Below, one piece after another: positions 44,701 through 59,700 of a stretch of 64,000 nucleotides of DNA (position 1 is the first letter of the stretch; each line of letters starts with the position of its first letter). Source of the stretch: Lichtheimia corymbifera B2541 (taxonomy: Eukaryota; Mucoromycota; Mucoromycetes; Mucorales; Lichtheimiaceae); NCBI GenBank assembly GCA_000697475.1, contig JNEU01001023.1:50283-114282 (forward strand), in the 5' to 3' direction. A model generated the notes under the pieces. The model was given only the letters and a program-made list of their open reading frames with translations. It was not told where the DNA came from and did not search any database. The position numbers and the translations under genes are program-made.

Positions 44701-47700
44701 TTGCCGAATAATAAAGGATCCTTTGCGATAGATTTGTTCGATATTGTTGTAATTGATGTCATGTTGTGTAAACAGGATTTCATGCTTGTCTTTGGAAAAT
44801 GTGCCCTGGAATTTCAAATGCGTCAGTGATCAAAGATGGGGGTGTTGTTGTTGTTGTCCAATCTTACTCGTAAATCCTCCTCAGCCTGAGTTTCTGTTTT
44901 GCCAGAATGAACAATGGCCCAAAATGTGGTATTGTAAAGGTTGTTGATATGGCCTATAAGAATCATTCTATGAGTCATCCATCATCCATGGACTAGGTTG
45001 TCTGTCATCCACTTACAGTCTGCTTGTCGCCAGCTTAAATAGTCGCGTAGGTTTTGATCTGATGGATAGCATACCACACGTGAATCGAAGCAAGGTGGAT
45101 ATTGAAGAGTGACATTGCCGAAATACTCGCTCCATCGCATGACATAGGTGGCAGCGAACAAACTAACGATCGTGGATGATATCTTGCTGGCTCGACGTGC
45201 ATAGAGGTTGGATGACTTTGGGAGTACAAAACTGACCACACAATCAATACATAATTGTCAGGGTAACCAGTAACATCCATGGTGATATATGTTGCTATAC
45301 CTATATTCGTCGCTTTGACCATAGGCCATAGTGATGTCCTTGATATCCTTCATAACCTCGACTGCACAGCGGTTCATGAGGTCAATGGCTCGACGATCGT
45401 TGGGTTTATCAAAGGCATGTTGTTGTGAGAAACTGGATCGAGTCCATTAGGAACAAGTTGAGCAGCTTCAGGGTTCTTGCTTGTATACAATTACCGGTGG
45501 AATCCTCGACCGTCAATACGCACCACAAGCCATGTGTTTGGAATGATCTTGTCGACTGTTTCAAATTGTCGCACGTATTCGTATTTGGAGTTGGCCATAG
45601 GCTGTTATGTATGTATGTGTGGTTGTACTGGTCGTCAAGACAAAGCTGCAAATTTGACACCGCATCATTTTAGGCGGGGATGAAATACTTGGAATGTCTC
45701 CTCCTCCTCCACCACCACCTGGATTCGGCATTAAGGCATCGCTTATGGATCACGTGTCTCACATGTAAATATGGCCAAGAATTAGGTGGGTGTAATCATG
45801 CGACGCATCTTTATTTTTGTTTTATAAGCCCACTTTAAAGGATAATCATCACAAGCTAGGCAAAGATTTGGCGAGTAGTAGGAGGATGATGCTGTTGTAT
45901 CCGTTTCCCCTTTGGCTTTTTTGGTCCATTCCATCGCCTTCCCTTTGTATTTTGCTGTTGTCGTTGTTGACCTGTAGCATTGCTGTTATATCCATTTCTA
46001 CCAGGTATTGATGGCGGTGGTGATATCCAATGTGATGTCTGGTATGGTGGTGGTGAACGACTTGCATTCCTTTGGATTCCTCGTGGATAGGACACCTGTT
46101 GCTGCTGCTGTTGCTGTTGCTGTTGGATTGTTGGGATATATTGCTGATGACCATATCCTTGCTGTTGCTGTTGCTGGAATCTGCCATTACCGTTCGAGGG
46201 CTGGTTTATCGGAGACCGGTGTCTTTTCCCAGATCCTTTGTTGGCTTGTCGTTGATAATTGGGATGGTAAAAAGATCGATTTACATAAGATGATGGAGCT
46301 GCTGTTGTGCTGTTGTTGCTGTGTTTGGATCGCGGTATATTGTTATTGTTCGAGGGGAATGGAGTATATACATTGGAATGATGCGGTTGGTATCTTGTAG
46401 TAGATGAATAGCAGTATTGGCGGGGATCTTGGCCAACGAGTGCACTTGGAGGATGAGAAGTGGAGGTTGTTGGATAATACATATAATATGGATAAGATGC
46501 CATGTTGTTGTTGTTGGTGGTGGTGGTGGTTAATGATGAAACATTGGATGCATGTTGTGATGGTGGTACTGCTTGAATAGCATAATGTTGTTGTTGTTGT
46601 TGTTGTGTGCGTAAATGATGATGAGGATGGCGATGATGAGTAGAGGATGATGGTTGTTGTTGTTGTTGTTGGCTTGGTGGTAGAACGGGTTGGCAAAGCA
46701 TATCAAGACTATAAGACTCCAAAAGAATATGGACTGCACGTTGAAATTCAATCTTGATGCCAACCACGGATGCCTCGTCAGCAGAGTTGCCAAGGTTACG
46801 GAATACATTGAATGGCTCCTCCACGCATAGCAACCTACTGTTTTGGCCCTGGTCCCATTCTTTCTCGACTTTGCTCAAATAACGACCATGCCGCACAGAC
46901 ACGACTTGGGTATCGTAGTCAAACTCGTATGCAAAGCGGCGGAAAAAAGCAAATAAAAGCCCTGCCAAACTTTCCTGGTTCCGCCTTCCAAAACCTTGTA
47001 GAGCATCAACATTGGTGAAAAATGAGGAATCATGGCCGTGAATAACGACATTGTCTGGAGACTTTTCATGGTCCATTTGGTGGAGCACTGGCAAGATGGG
47101 AGGTTCACGCATTTGTAAAAAGTTGATAATCATGCATGTCCATGTATATGTGGACAGGGTTCCTCCATAAGCTAAAGTGTTTCATAAGTACATTATAAAT
47201 GTAATGTAAAGTATAAAATGAGCTAGTTTACCTGCATCATTCAAGGCACGTTGTCGAGTCCAATGCTTGATTGCCATTGCTAGGGGGCGCACCCTGGGGT
47301 CAATGGCACAATAAGTCTTTACCATCTTTGTATTCTGCAGAGCAAGTGTGTTGTTGATATTCATGTCACAAGCCAGTTGTCTATTATTAAAAGTGATAAA
47401 ATGAGATTCTGGGGGGTTAGGAGGAGGAGGAGATGGGATAGAGATACTTACAATACTGGGTCCCACATTTTGACAATAGGCACCTTTGCATGTGGCACCA
47501 TCCACACACGTTCCATCCCGTCTATTATGCAGAAAAAAGTGCCACCCTTGCTTAGTTTTCTGACATGCATTGACACTATTACCACCACCATCATCACTAC
47601 TTACGTTTACGTAGAGCTGCTGCCAAAGTAGACAATTCCAGATTCGGCCATGTTGTTTTCAAACAAATGTCAACATCTGATGTGCTTGTACCCAAATCAT

Positions 47701-50700
47701 TCTCGGAAGATCTATCATCATGAAAAAGGGAGAGAAACGTGTGAGTGAATCGACGTTGGATGAGAGGTAAAGAGCGCTTTACCCAAACAAATATGCACGA
47801 ATGTCATGACCAGGCCACTCTTCATTAAGTATTGTCTCGATCTTGTTCACAAATTTTGTACGACGCACATAGGAATCCATTGTGGGTAGTAAACTCTACC
47901 AATGTGTGGATTAGAATAAAGGGGAAAGGGAAGATATAGGGAGTAGCTTTTTGTCGTTGTTGAAAAGGGATGCAGGGATCAAGGGAAACCGCCATTCAAT
48001 ACACCAAAAGTGTCAATAGATACAATCTCTCTTTTTGAACACTTTTGCATAAAAAAAGACGATATGGGCGTGTGTGTAGAGAATAGGGCGTGGTGGAATG
48101 TGATAACTTACTTCATGTAACTCGAGTATATCAACGCTTAATGCATCCTCGATATGTCGGTCAGGGAGAATGATCGGAACACTCGGTGATATGTCAGCAT
48201 GGTCGTCAACGTCGGGCGCTTGTGGTGAACTTGGCTCGGCAGGAGATGAGAGATCTGTGGATTCGTCCGAGGTGACATCGGAAGCACCGTACTCGCGAAC
48301 AGGCGCACAGGCATGAGGCGATTTGAAAGGATCGTCCAGAGACAAGAATGGCATCACGTGTGGTTCCTCAATGCATAACGACTTGAGTTGTGTGGACAAC
48401 ATAATAAACGCACAAGTGGTGTGAAGAAAGAAAGAGAAAAACAAAGAAACGGCGTGGATAGGTGGTGGTTGTAATGCAGTAGTAATAGCAGTGATAGTGG
48501 AGAACGATAACGGTGGTGGTGGTGGTGTCGGTGTAAGGAATAAGTTTAACTGCTGCTGCTCCTGCGGCGGCTATTGCTGCAAGTTGACAAGGAGACTACT
48601 ATTGCTACAACAAAGACACACAATAAGCGTGTAAAAGGTGGATTGGAATATAAACGACGTGTACAGAAAGAAAAGGGTGGATGATAATTGTGTGTATGTG
48701 TGTGTGTGTGAAAGAATGCAATAATGAATAATGATCCACAAGGGGAAAGAGGTGCAAGCGAGAAAAGTAAAGGAGAAAGAGAGAAAGAGAATTGGGTGCT
48801 CTCTCTCTCTCGTATTACAGAAAAAGAAAAACTGAGAGAACGAAAGGAGAACAAAGCAATACCACCATTTAACATTCAATCTCTTTCCATCGCTGCGGCT
48901 GTTAGCACTCTTTCTTTTTTTGTTCCCTCTTCCCCACCCAGCCCTCATCATATTATCGATCATAAATAATCGTACATTGCTACTGGTTTGTTTCATCTAC
49001 TATGGATATTACTTGAATTCATCTTTTCCCTTCCTCCTCCTCCACTGCAAAAGTAACTAGATTCATGTGATATCTGCGCCATGAGAACAAGATGCGCACA
49101 CACACACACACTCTCTCTCAAGAATAATACCCTTTGTTACCATCATCACCGGCATGAGTCAAATCCCCCAATTCATGTCGCACACTTGCCCGCCTTTATC
49201 ACACACCATCCATTGGCTTCTCCTTCCTTATTTTGTTTTGCCCCAGACGATCCACTGTTGTCACGCGACACCTAAACTCTATCACAGACCGTAACACACG
49301 TACAAGTCTGTTTTTGACACAGACATCCATCATCACCATGCACCCGGAATGGTGGCACCTATCACTCTCCATGCCATTCCCAAAACACTTTTATAATGAT
49401 CCAATAACAAAGATGATGTTAAAAAAGCGTGCAAGTGGCAAATTACTAATGATTTATTCAACACGTAAACCGGTCTTGTGGAAGAGAAATAGCCATTTTC
49501 AACTGCGGAAAGTCGGCCCGAACTTGAATGATTGTCAAAAGACCGCCCAAGACTCGTGGTTACCATGGATCTCTATCCTCTGCCTTTTTGATCATGTCGT
49601 AGAGCACTTGTGACTCGGGTGGTGCAGGCACTTCCCCCTTGAGAATATTTTCTGCCTTGACAGGTCGGCCGTACCATCCAGCATTGGTTTTGCTCAACTC
49701 CAATAAGCCCGTGCCTTCGATACTCATGCCTGCAAACAAGCCCTTTGATTTGCTGTAGGAGAAGATAGGTGTCACCTTGCGACTTGAATAATCACCAGAG
49801 ACGGCTGCTTCACCACCTGCACCGATTGGCCCAGCGCTCACGGCCAAACTGCCACCCACAGTAACATTGCCACCACGTGAAAAGGCTCGTACAGATTCAT
49901 CGCTATTCAAGATCAACACCACGTCCGTGATATCAGCGCCTACTTGAGCACCAATACCCACACCACCAGTGGCTATAGCAGAGGGTGCACTCCATGCTAA
50001 AGAAGAAGAAGAAAATAAACATCACATCCCCCTTACTACTATCATCATTACTTACAGCCATCGGGTAATCTAAAATGTATATATGATTAATGCAAAATCA
50101 TGCACGTGACATGGATGGCCAAGTTTTACCTTGCAACAACAATGCCGCTTCCCGCACGTCCACTCCATAAAAAGCCAGCCTTGACGACTGTAAAGATGGC
50201 CAAGCCTTTGGCTTCCTTGATCACCTTGACAGGGATCACCGTATCAAATCCATTCTCGATCTCCTCCTTGACTACAAAACATACAACACTATCAGCTGCT
50301 ACTGTGTACCACGTGCCACGCCTCCTCCTCCTCTCCTTTCATGTTATATGTATATACTAACGGATAAACTGTTCGAGAATCCTTGCAGCCTTGGCAGACT
50401 CTTCACTCAATGTACCAACAACTGGCGAGTTAAACTTGGTAGCTCCTACAGGTTGAATTGTAAGCTTGACTCGCCATTGCCGAACGATTTCTACCTACCT
50501 GACTTTTCGGCATAGTCACTGATGCTGCGTCCAGCTTGCTGTCCAAAAGCAGTTGCACCTAATGGGCCACCGTGATTACCACCAGTTCAGAGCATTCAAT
50601 ATAGAACATACCTTGAGCAGCTTGTGATACTTGGTCCTTGAATTTGTTAAACATGAAAAATTGGAAATAAAAGAGAGCTAGTGGAAAATCGACAGGGTTC

Positions 50701-53700
50701 CAAATGATGTTATGTTAGCTGAGTGGTCTGATCACATGCATGGACTTGGGTCTCAGACATCAATCATCTTCCCATTCCCTACATTGTTGTGGTTACATTG
50801 CTCTTTGAAACATATTACGTGTGCATAGATATGCTACCGTGGACAGTGGATAGCTCTGATTTTATTCAATTCATTTATCGCGATCAAAGTCTTTAAGTGA
50901 TACCGTCACATGATCATGCTGTAGGTATTCCATGACGCAATGGTATATGTATCATGAGGGGTGTAATCATTTGAGAAGCAATGTAGGTTGATTCAAGTAT
51001 TTCGCTGGTGAGAAGATTACACTGCTGTAAGTTGTCTTTACCGTGGGATCTACAAAGGATGATTGAACTCGCCAATGCATGATATATTAGCGCACTTACT
51101 CATCCTTGGCACGCACAATGGTCCCTCCACGGCTAACCAAAATTGGCATTTTAAGCGCATTATGGGATAAAGCGTTGTATACGAGGTTGATAATATCAAA
51201 GAAAAAAAAAAGAGAATCATTGTGCACCAAATAGTAGGCGGTGGATATTGTTGTTGCCATGGTAACTCGATTTGATGCTAAGCGCGTATATTTTATACAT
51301 GAGTAATGAAATGAAAGCAAGAGACGTGTGTATGATTGCAAAATGTACATGAAAATGTTATATATGTAAAAATAGTAATATGTGGACGATGTGGGGGTTG
51401 GTGGTAGGGGGGGTTTGTCTATATGTGTCATGATGATGCATGAGAGTCACTAATTGGTTTTGTGAACCATGGAAGGGTTTCAATGTCAGCCAAGTTGATA
51501 CGCTTGTCAGGTTGTCGTTTAAGGATACGTTCGACCACTTGTCTTGCCTCAGTGCTGATGGTACGTTCAGGATGCTGTTGCCAGTCTGCAGAAGGCCATC
51601 GATACTCTGCACTCACAATGCGATAATAGAGATGCGACACCTTTTCACCGCGTGCTGGATTGTACATAAAAGGCAAATAACCGACAAGGAGTGCGTAAAG
51701 GATAATACCCACAGCCCAAGTATCCGTGCGACGACCATCGTAGCCCATGCTTTGTACAATTTCGGGTGCTGCGTATTCCTCACTTCCGCATCGGGTCGTT
51801 AATATGGGTGCTGTCGGATCAATCACACGGGCAAGTCCAAAATCCGTCACCTTGAGTCGGGGATGGCCGTCTTTATCCATGTGAATGAGAATGTCTGGCA
51901 ACAATAGGTTAATCACCCGCCGCTTGGTAGTCCTTTCCATATATACACTTACTCTCAAGCTTAAGATCACGATGGACAATATTGTGCTCATGCAGCCATA
52001 GCACCACATGTAATAACTCGGTAAAGATACGTCGAATCAACTCCTCATCCACAGGTTTTCTTGATTGATGCATTTTTTGTACGAAATCAAAGAGCTCACC
52101 GCCCTGTGCGTATTCCATGACAATGCATAAATGTTGCTCAGTCTCCATAGTGGCTTCAAGATGCACAATGGATGGGTGATCAATAAACTATAAATACATG
52201 CACATTTGTCAATTCTTGCCACTGCCTATTTCTGCAATGTGTGTGTGACCTGCTTACCTTAAGAACACCCACTTCACGTTCAATACTGGATCGTATTCTG
52301 GCATCACTTGCAATTCGATCCTTGTTGATCATCTTGATAGCAAATTCAACACCATCATTGATACGCGTTGCCAAGTACACCTTGGAAAATGCACCCACAC
52401 CGATCAAGCGCCGAATCTTGTAATCACCGATTTGTTTACCCACAATATCCTCTTCAGTGTACTGCATGGGTGAAGGCGATGGAAACTTGTATTCACGATT
52501 CATGGTAGGTGGAGCGAGTTTGTGATTGGTCGTGGATACCACATCATCCAAATCTCCAAGCATTGGTTCCTCGGATAGTGACGGAAGCTTATTTTTGGGT
52601 CGTCCGGGAGTCCACGAAGGTGATGTGACAATGACGGGTATACTTTGTGAAGGAGGCTCCAATGCTGATGATGATGGTGCTGTAGTAGTGGTAGTGGTAG
52701 TAGTGTTGGTTGTTGTTGCTGATGTATTATCGGATACATGTTCAGGAGGCTTATCATCTTCACTTGTTGGTGTTACCGGTGATAATTGAGGTGGAGAAAC
52801 AATAGGGTGTTTGGGAAACAGTCGATGTTGACGAGAATGCATCGATGCACTTCCTGGAGCAGGACTTGGTAATGGCATAATTTCATCATCATCTGAAGAA
52901 GAGGTGGAAGAAGAAGAATATGAACGATGACCAGTAGGTTGTAATCCTGATGATGCAGCTTTATCTAATGTTGTTGCTGTTGTTGATGCTGATGGAGACG
53001 AGGATGATGCATGCTGACGATAATTGTTGGGAATAGGTGATGGTGCAGGAGGAGCCATTTTGTTCGCAGCCACTAGATGTCTTAGACGATTCGCAAAGGT
53101 CATTCGACGACTTGATCCCATATCATCATCGTCCTCCAGCAATACTTCATTATCATTCATGGCAATGGGAGCACTGATAGGTCCATGCGCACTGTCACTT
53201 GATCTCCTTGGAGATGATGCTGAGATCGAAGAAGCCAATGGAGGAGGTGGTCGAGGTACTGATAGGGTGCTTGTACTAAAGAAGGCATCTGTCTTGGTAC
53301 GATCATTGGTAGCAGCTTGTTCATCATGGTTCTTGCTTCCTTCTTGTTGTTGTTGTTGTTGCTGGTGAGACGACGAGGGATCCTTCATATCCAAGTTGGT
53401 TGTAATAATCCCAAGGCCTATTGATGCTTGTTGACGCTTATGCCCGCGTACTGGTTTTGCCCCATTGTTGGTGGACTCATTTGACACCGTCGACTAGCAT
53501 GTTGAATAGTTCAGTATACCTACAATGGTCGAATGAAGAAGAAAGGAGGATATACCTTGAGAGGGGAATCAGAGACATTGAGATCGACGGCATGAGACCG
53601 TTGCTGTTGTGGTTGTTGTTGTTGCAGCGTGGAGCTGTTTGTTGACATTCGAACACGCGAAAAGAGAAGGGAGAAGAAGGATAGTAATAAGTGGTATCAG

Positions 53701-56700
53701 TTGTATGAGTGAGAGAGTGTGGGAAGAAGAGTGAAGAAAGAGATCTGCAGTAGATAAAAGACGAGTGAGCTGAATATAAATCAAGCGGAACCCCACCTTC
53801 TGGAGGCGAAAAGGCCAAGATGTATTTAATAGCGCCTAGAAAAAAGTTGACCTTTCTTATAACGGAGGATTTTTGCATTGTGCCTCGACTCATCATGTCT
53901 GGATATATATCCCATTTTACACCTTTTCACACACACACTTACACTTTCTCTCTCACATGAGATGATCCAGGGCCAAAAAAAGGGACCCACCAGCATTTGA
54001 ATGAGAGTATCCAATCCCTTTGATGCCAAAGTACCACATGTTCCCGCTGGTTGGAAAAAGTGTCCTGCTTATTCATTACCCAGCAACATCCATATACACA
54101 CATACAAATCCCCCCCCCTTTTCCTATATGGCAGTGCGCCATTTTCTCTCCTTGTTTTGTAACCGCCCTCTATGCCATGATCGGACGAATCGCTCACCCC
54201 CACACCACACACAGAGCACCGTGGTTGGTTTTACAAGACTTCCTTTCACATACATCTTGTGGTATGCATACGGCAAGTGTCATTTCCGATATATGCAGCT
54301 CTCACGGAACAAACCAATGCTATTGCACATGACATCAACCTCCATCGCTAATCCGATAGTGTGCTTTGTGTGTATGTTTTTTTTAGATTTGTGCTAGTAC
54401 CAATAAGATCTCTTTGTTTAATGCCGATGAAGCATCGATATCCCATGCTTTTGTACTAGCGCATATGGACCAAATCTGATCAGGACATTTAAAAATCAAA
54501 GTTGACCATTGATGATCATGCCAAGATGTTCCTGTCTTTGTCAAAATATATCCACTCCTCCTCCTCCTCTTCTCCTCCTTCTCTTTTCGCCCTCCTGCCC
54601 TTTCCATCCTTATATATTGCATTTTGCGGTCATGTATTCTTCAGCATTTGACATATTATAGCTTCTTCCCTTATATGATTGCGGATGATTGATATGTATA
54701 TACGCATGGTGAATCGACGAGACATCACCTTATTCATCAGTCGTTTCATGCCATATTTCCAACGTTTCAAGGGATGAGCATGGTGGTGGTGTGTCATTAT
54801 TGCTGGGAACAATCAACATCTGATTTACGAATTTTGGCAACAATCACCACCAATCTTGGCTTTGTTGTGAGCTCGCACCTCACATGAATGTAACATGTGA
54901 CATACATTGCTGCTGCAATATAATAACAACAACGTACGAGTGGGACCATCAAAGAGAACCACAATACGACTTGTTTGTGATACATATGCATTGATCACAG
55001 AAATGTTAGGCTTATCCATAATAAAGCTCTTCAGACGTGAGCGGATGTCATTAATGGAGTCGATGTCGCTCGTGTATACCTACCTCTTCCTTGCTCACTG
55101 TGCAACAGCTCAGCATTGAGCATTTTGATTTCGGAGTTGGGTTTCCGTGGCAAAAGATGATGAGACATTGGTTGCCCAGGATACCACAACGACCGCAATG
55201 ACACTTGGATTAGGCAATAGTAATAACAACATATTCACATGATTTATTATGATAATTGGGTAGAAAAAAATCAGCATTGCGGGGAGACGGTTGTGTACGT
55301 GTAAGAGAGGAGAGGGTGGGTGGGGGGCAAAAGTAAGGATGGCATGCAGGTGTCTACCGGATATGGAAGGTGCACCAGAGGTGCATTGCATCTCTTCTAT
55401 TCTTCCTCCTTCTACCCGCACCTACTTTATTTCTTTCTCTACTCTTCCACGCCACAAGACACATTCACTTTTTCGATATCATGGGAGAATCACGTATGGA
55501 GCTAGTTGCTTGGTTGAACGACCTTTTACAACTCAACTATCGCAAGGTCGAACAAGCTGGAACAGGTACGCGCCTTTATTCCTGTCATGTAGCTAGTACA
55601 CGCTCACTCATCGTCGCCACATTTAGGTGCTGCGTATTGTCAGGTTATGGATTCAATCTTTGGTAGGCAATTGGAATAACGTGGCATGCATTGAAAAGGC
55701 TTATTGAGATTCCCTCCCGAGGTCAACAGGCGATGTGCGTTTGAGCAAGGTCAAGTTTGATACAAAACACGAGTACGAGTACGTTGGGAACTACAAGGTG
55801 CTGCAGCATACATTCGATAAGCACAAGTAAGGGATATTGATATACGCGTATACTCTGGTCATTGACATTAGCATTGTATAGGATCGATAAGGTATTGTGA
55901 TGATGATGGTAGGTCCGCTTCGAGAAAAAGAGCTTAACATTGGTGCCATTAGATCATCCCTGTGGAACGTCTCATGAAGTGCAAGTTACAAGATAATCTC
56001 GAGTTTATGCAATGGCTCAAGCCGTTCTGGGAACAAAACTACCCTGGTGGTGAATATGATGCTGTGGGACGACGAGCTCATGGAGCTGCCAAGGCACGCG
56101 CTGTTCGTTCAGGTGCTGCTGTACCATCAGCTGTACGCAAAACCCCTGGATCTACTAGTGGTAATGTTTTACAATGCTTCTATGTGAATGGTCCCCAAAG
56201 TTGATATTTGTATCTATCATAGCACGCACCAATTCACGTGCACCCTCTGCAACATCAGGTCGTCTCTCATCAAGCAGTGCCAGTGCCAGTGCCATGGATA
56301 ATCATTCGGCTTCCATGGTGATCGATCTCCAAAAACAAGTGTCAGAGCTCAAGTTGACAGTGGATGGATTGGAAAAGGAGCGTGATTTCTATTTTGGCAA
56401 ATTGCGTGATATCGAGATTCTCGTCCAAGAACAACTGGATGCGGTTGAACAAGAACATGGCAACACGGATGCACCAGAAATCAATGTTCTCAAGGAAATC
56501 CAAACGGTCTTGTATAGCACCGAGGTAAGCAATGGGCTATCATCGTGTAGTGGTTGATTGCCAATGGCTAATGATTACTGCTGCTGCAGGATGGATTCGA
56601 GGTTCCTCCTGAGGATGACGACGTTGCTGCTGCTCAAGTCGGTGGTATGGTGGATCACCACCATGCAGTACCTGCTGCAGGGGCCCATCAGCAAGATTTT

Positions 56701-59700
56701 GATGACGAGACATTCTAAGCTGCAACTAGAAAAGCAACAACATACCATAGTAGCGAGGATTCAAAAAAGTATCACCCAATAAGAGCATGGTTTATTACCA
56801 AACGATCTTTTCATGATGAATGGGATTGGGATACGCGGTATTCAGGATGAAGGGTCTCTGCTATCGCAGTCTAAGCTAGTAGCTGACAGGGTTAAGAGCA
56901 ATCGAAATGATATGGCAAACAAAGAGTAGGCGACTGGGAGTAATGAATCAGAGTTTAAATTGATAATTGACGAAGAATGAGCTTGGATGGGAGCAATGGC
57001 AAATACTACGCGTTTCAAAACATTTGATCATTGTGCCACTATGTTAACGTACACTAGATGCCCAAACATAGTGGTTGTTTGGAAAATCATACATCACCAT
57101 ACCCATCAACTTATTCTTGTGTCGCCAAATGTGATCAATAAATATGGAACCATACGTTCCTGAAACATAATTTAAAGTTTTCGTTTAGGTGGTAGCACCC
57201 ATTATTATTATACACAATCAAAGAAAAAGCAGCTGCAGGGTATCACACTTTTTTGAATATTGACCAACCACCAATCATGATCCTAAGCACCAGCATCAAG
57301 AATGTAACGAAAAAGAAAACCACTGCAGAGAAGATGATAGGCGTTTGATAGTTTGGTACGTCTGTTTGGTTTACGATCAACGAGGCCAAAGGCTGCCCAA
57401 GTAAACCACCAAAGCTCCAAGTAAAGAGTGCCCAACCAGAACCGACTTCGGAACATTCGATGCCTACGCAGTCAATGATCACAGCAATGATCAGGCTATT
57501 GAAGGCTCCTACTCCAATTCCATGTAATACAGCAAAAGCCCAGAAGCTTGCTGCAGTCGTCGCCGTGAACCAAACCGATAGTTGAATGATAACGCAGAAC
57601 ATCCCACTGAAGATGGCCATATTGAAGCGACCAAGATAATCTGCTACAAAGTTCAGGGTGATTGAGCCAACCGAATTGAAGGCCATCAAAACTCCAGTGA
57701 TATTGGCAATGCTCCAGGGATCGATACCAATGCTCTGGGCGTACGGCCCTATGAAGGCTCCGGGAATCTGGCGTGGGTTTGAGTTACACACAGCTACTTT
57801 TGCACGATACGCTTGACACTTACAAAAAGGACAAATGCACCAACAAAATGAACAGTAATCAAGATGACATATTTCTTATTTCTGAAAACTGAAAAATCAA
57901 GGAAAGGAACCGCTTTTGACTGAGGATTGAGCTTGATGCACAACGCTGCTGCTATGCCGCATAACACCAGCTCAATGAATCCAAGAATACGAAGGGCCCA
58001 ACGATAGCCCACAGTTTGAAAACATGCAGTTGCGATGTTTGAGTATGCAATCGAAGAAAATCCAACGCCCGACATACATATACCAATTGCCCAAGCGCGA
58101 CGTTTCGACCACCATGTCATGGTTTGATTCATGCAAGGATAGAACACCAAGGATGAACCAATGCCACTTAGAATCCCTTGAGTTATCCACAGCTGCCAAA
58201 TCTGTGATAATGAAGAGTCATTAATAATAAGCGAGGGTACCAATCTTTGATCGAAAATGCACCTCGTTTGTAATACTGGCAAGCATTTTTGATAGTACAG
58301 TGATCAAGCCGCCAATAGCGACAATGTATCGGTCATCCATTTTTGAGCTTGCCCACGGATACAATGGTCCTGCAGCATTACCAAGACATCCAGCTAATGA
58401 GCCGATCCAGCTTAGCTCTGTCATGCTGTTGGGATACACCGTTGTATTGTAGTAATTGAAAAAGACGGTCCAACTAAAATAAATATGGATTAGAGGATGG
58501 ATCATGCCAACTTGCTTAAATCAGGAACGTACACCAAGTTCAAGCCCGCTCTATTATGCATCGTCATGTTTGAAGGTAATGGTTAGATGATGTTGCTAGA
58601 GAGACCTTTTGTAGTGCATAGTACATACGTTCCAGCGAGACCCTAAGGATAGGGAAAAAGAAAACACGATCAGCATTGATGCCTTTTTACGTTCGATCCT
58701 CAGCATAAAACTCACGCAAAACGATCCAAAGACAACCAACCAAGCCCTCCAGCCACCATCTGGTGGATCTTTCCACTCGACATTTTTCGATGGTTCAGTG
58801 ACAACTGTGGTAGCCTCAATCGACTTTTCCTCAATCGCTGTGTCGCTTGCCCTTGAACTCATTGAATCAAAAGAAAAGATAGATCCATCGAAAATGTAAC
58901 CGAATGATCCCAGGAAATAAGAATAAAACAGCGCCGCCACATTATGCACTGAGACGTTTCGTATATCCTGTACTACCAATATGACTTAATGTGTTGTTTT
59001 CTTGTGTTGCCTATTGCTTGTGTCATAACGCCTACCAAGTAAACAAGAAGTAAACACGATCCCGTACGCTGCCATCATCATAAAGCCGGATGGAATGGTG
59101 TCATGCATGCATGCCGTCACTGGCATGATAATCAGCATTCAATAAGCTCGCAGGTGCAATGATGATCTGAAAGTTGATGTGATTCGGAGTATGACTACCT
59201 GCTGATGCTCCATCATTACAACGTGAGTTGGAGCCATCTTCGATAAGGCAAGGTCTGTGCCTTTGCGGGTTATTTACCTTTGTATTGTTAAGTCATATGA
59301 TCAGGGCAGCTATCGTGGCCACAGTCGCTCATTCTACTTTACATCTTACACAGTAAACGAACACTTTTGAGCCACTAGAGCCCAAACAACGGATATATGC
59401 ATGCTTCTGAAAACTTGCAATTGAGATTAATTTCCAGGAGGAGGATAGTTATTATAATTTATTATGTAATAGCGACATGCGTATCGCCAAAGGACAGGTC
59501 CTGATATCACACTTTTTGAATATTGACCAACCACCGATCATGATCCTAAGCACCAGCATCAAGAATGCAACGAAAAAGTAAAGCACGGCAGAGAAGATGA
59601 TAGGCGTTTGATAATTCGGTACGTCGGTTTGGTTAACGATTATCGAGGCTAAAGGCTGCCCAAGTAAACCACCAAAGCTCCAAGTAAAGAGTGCCCAACC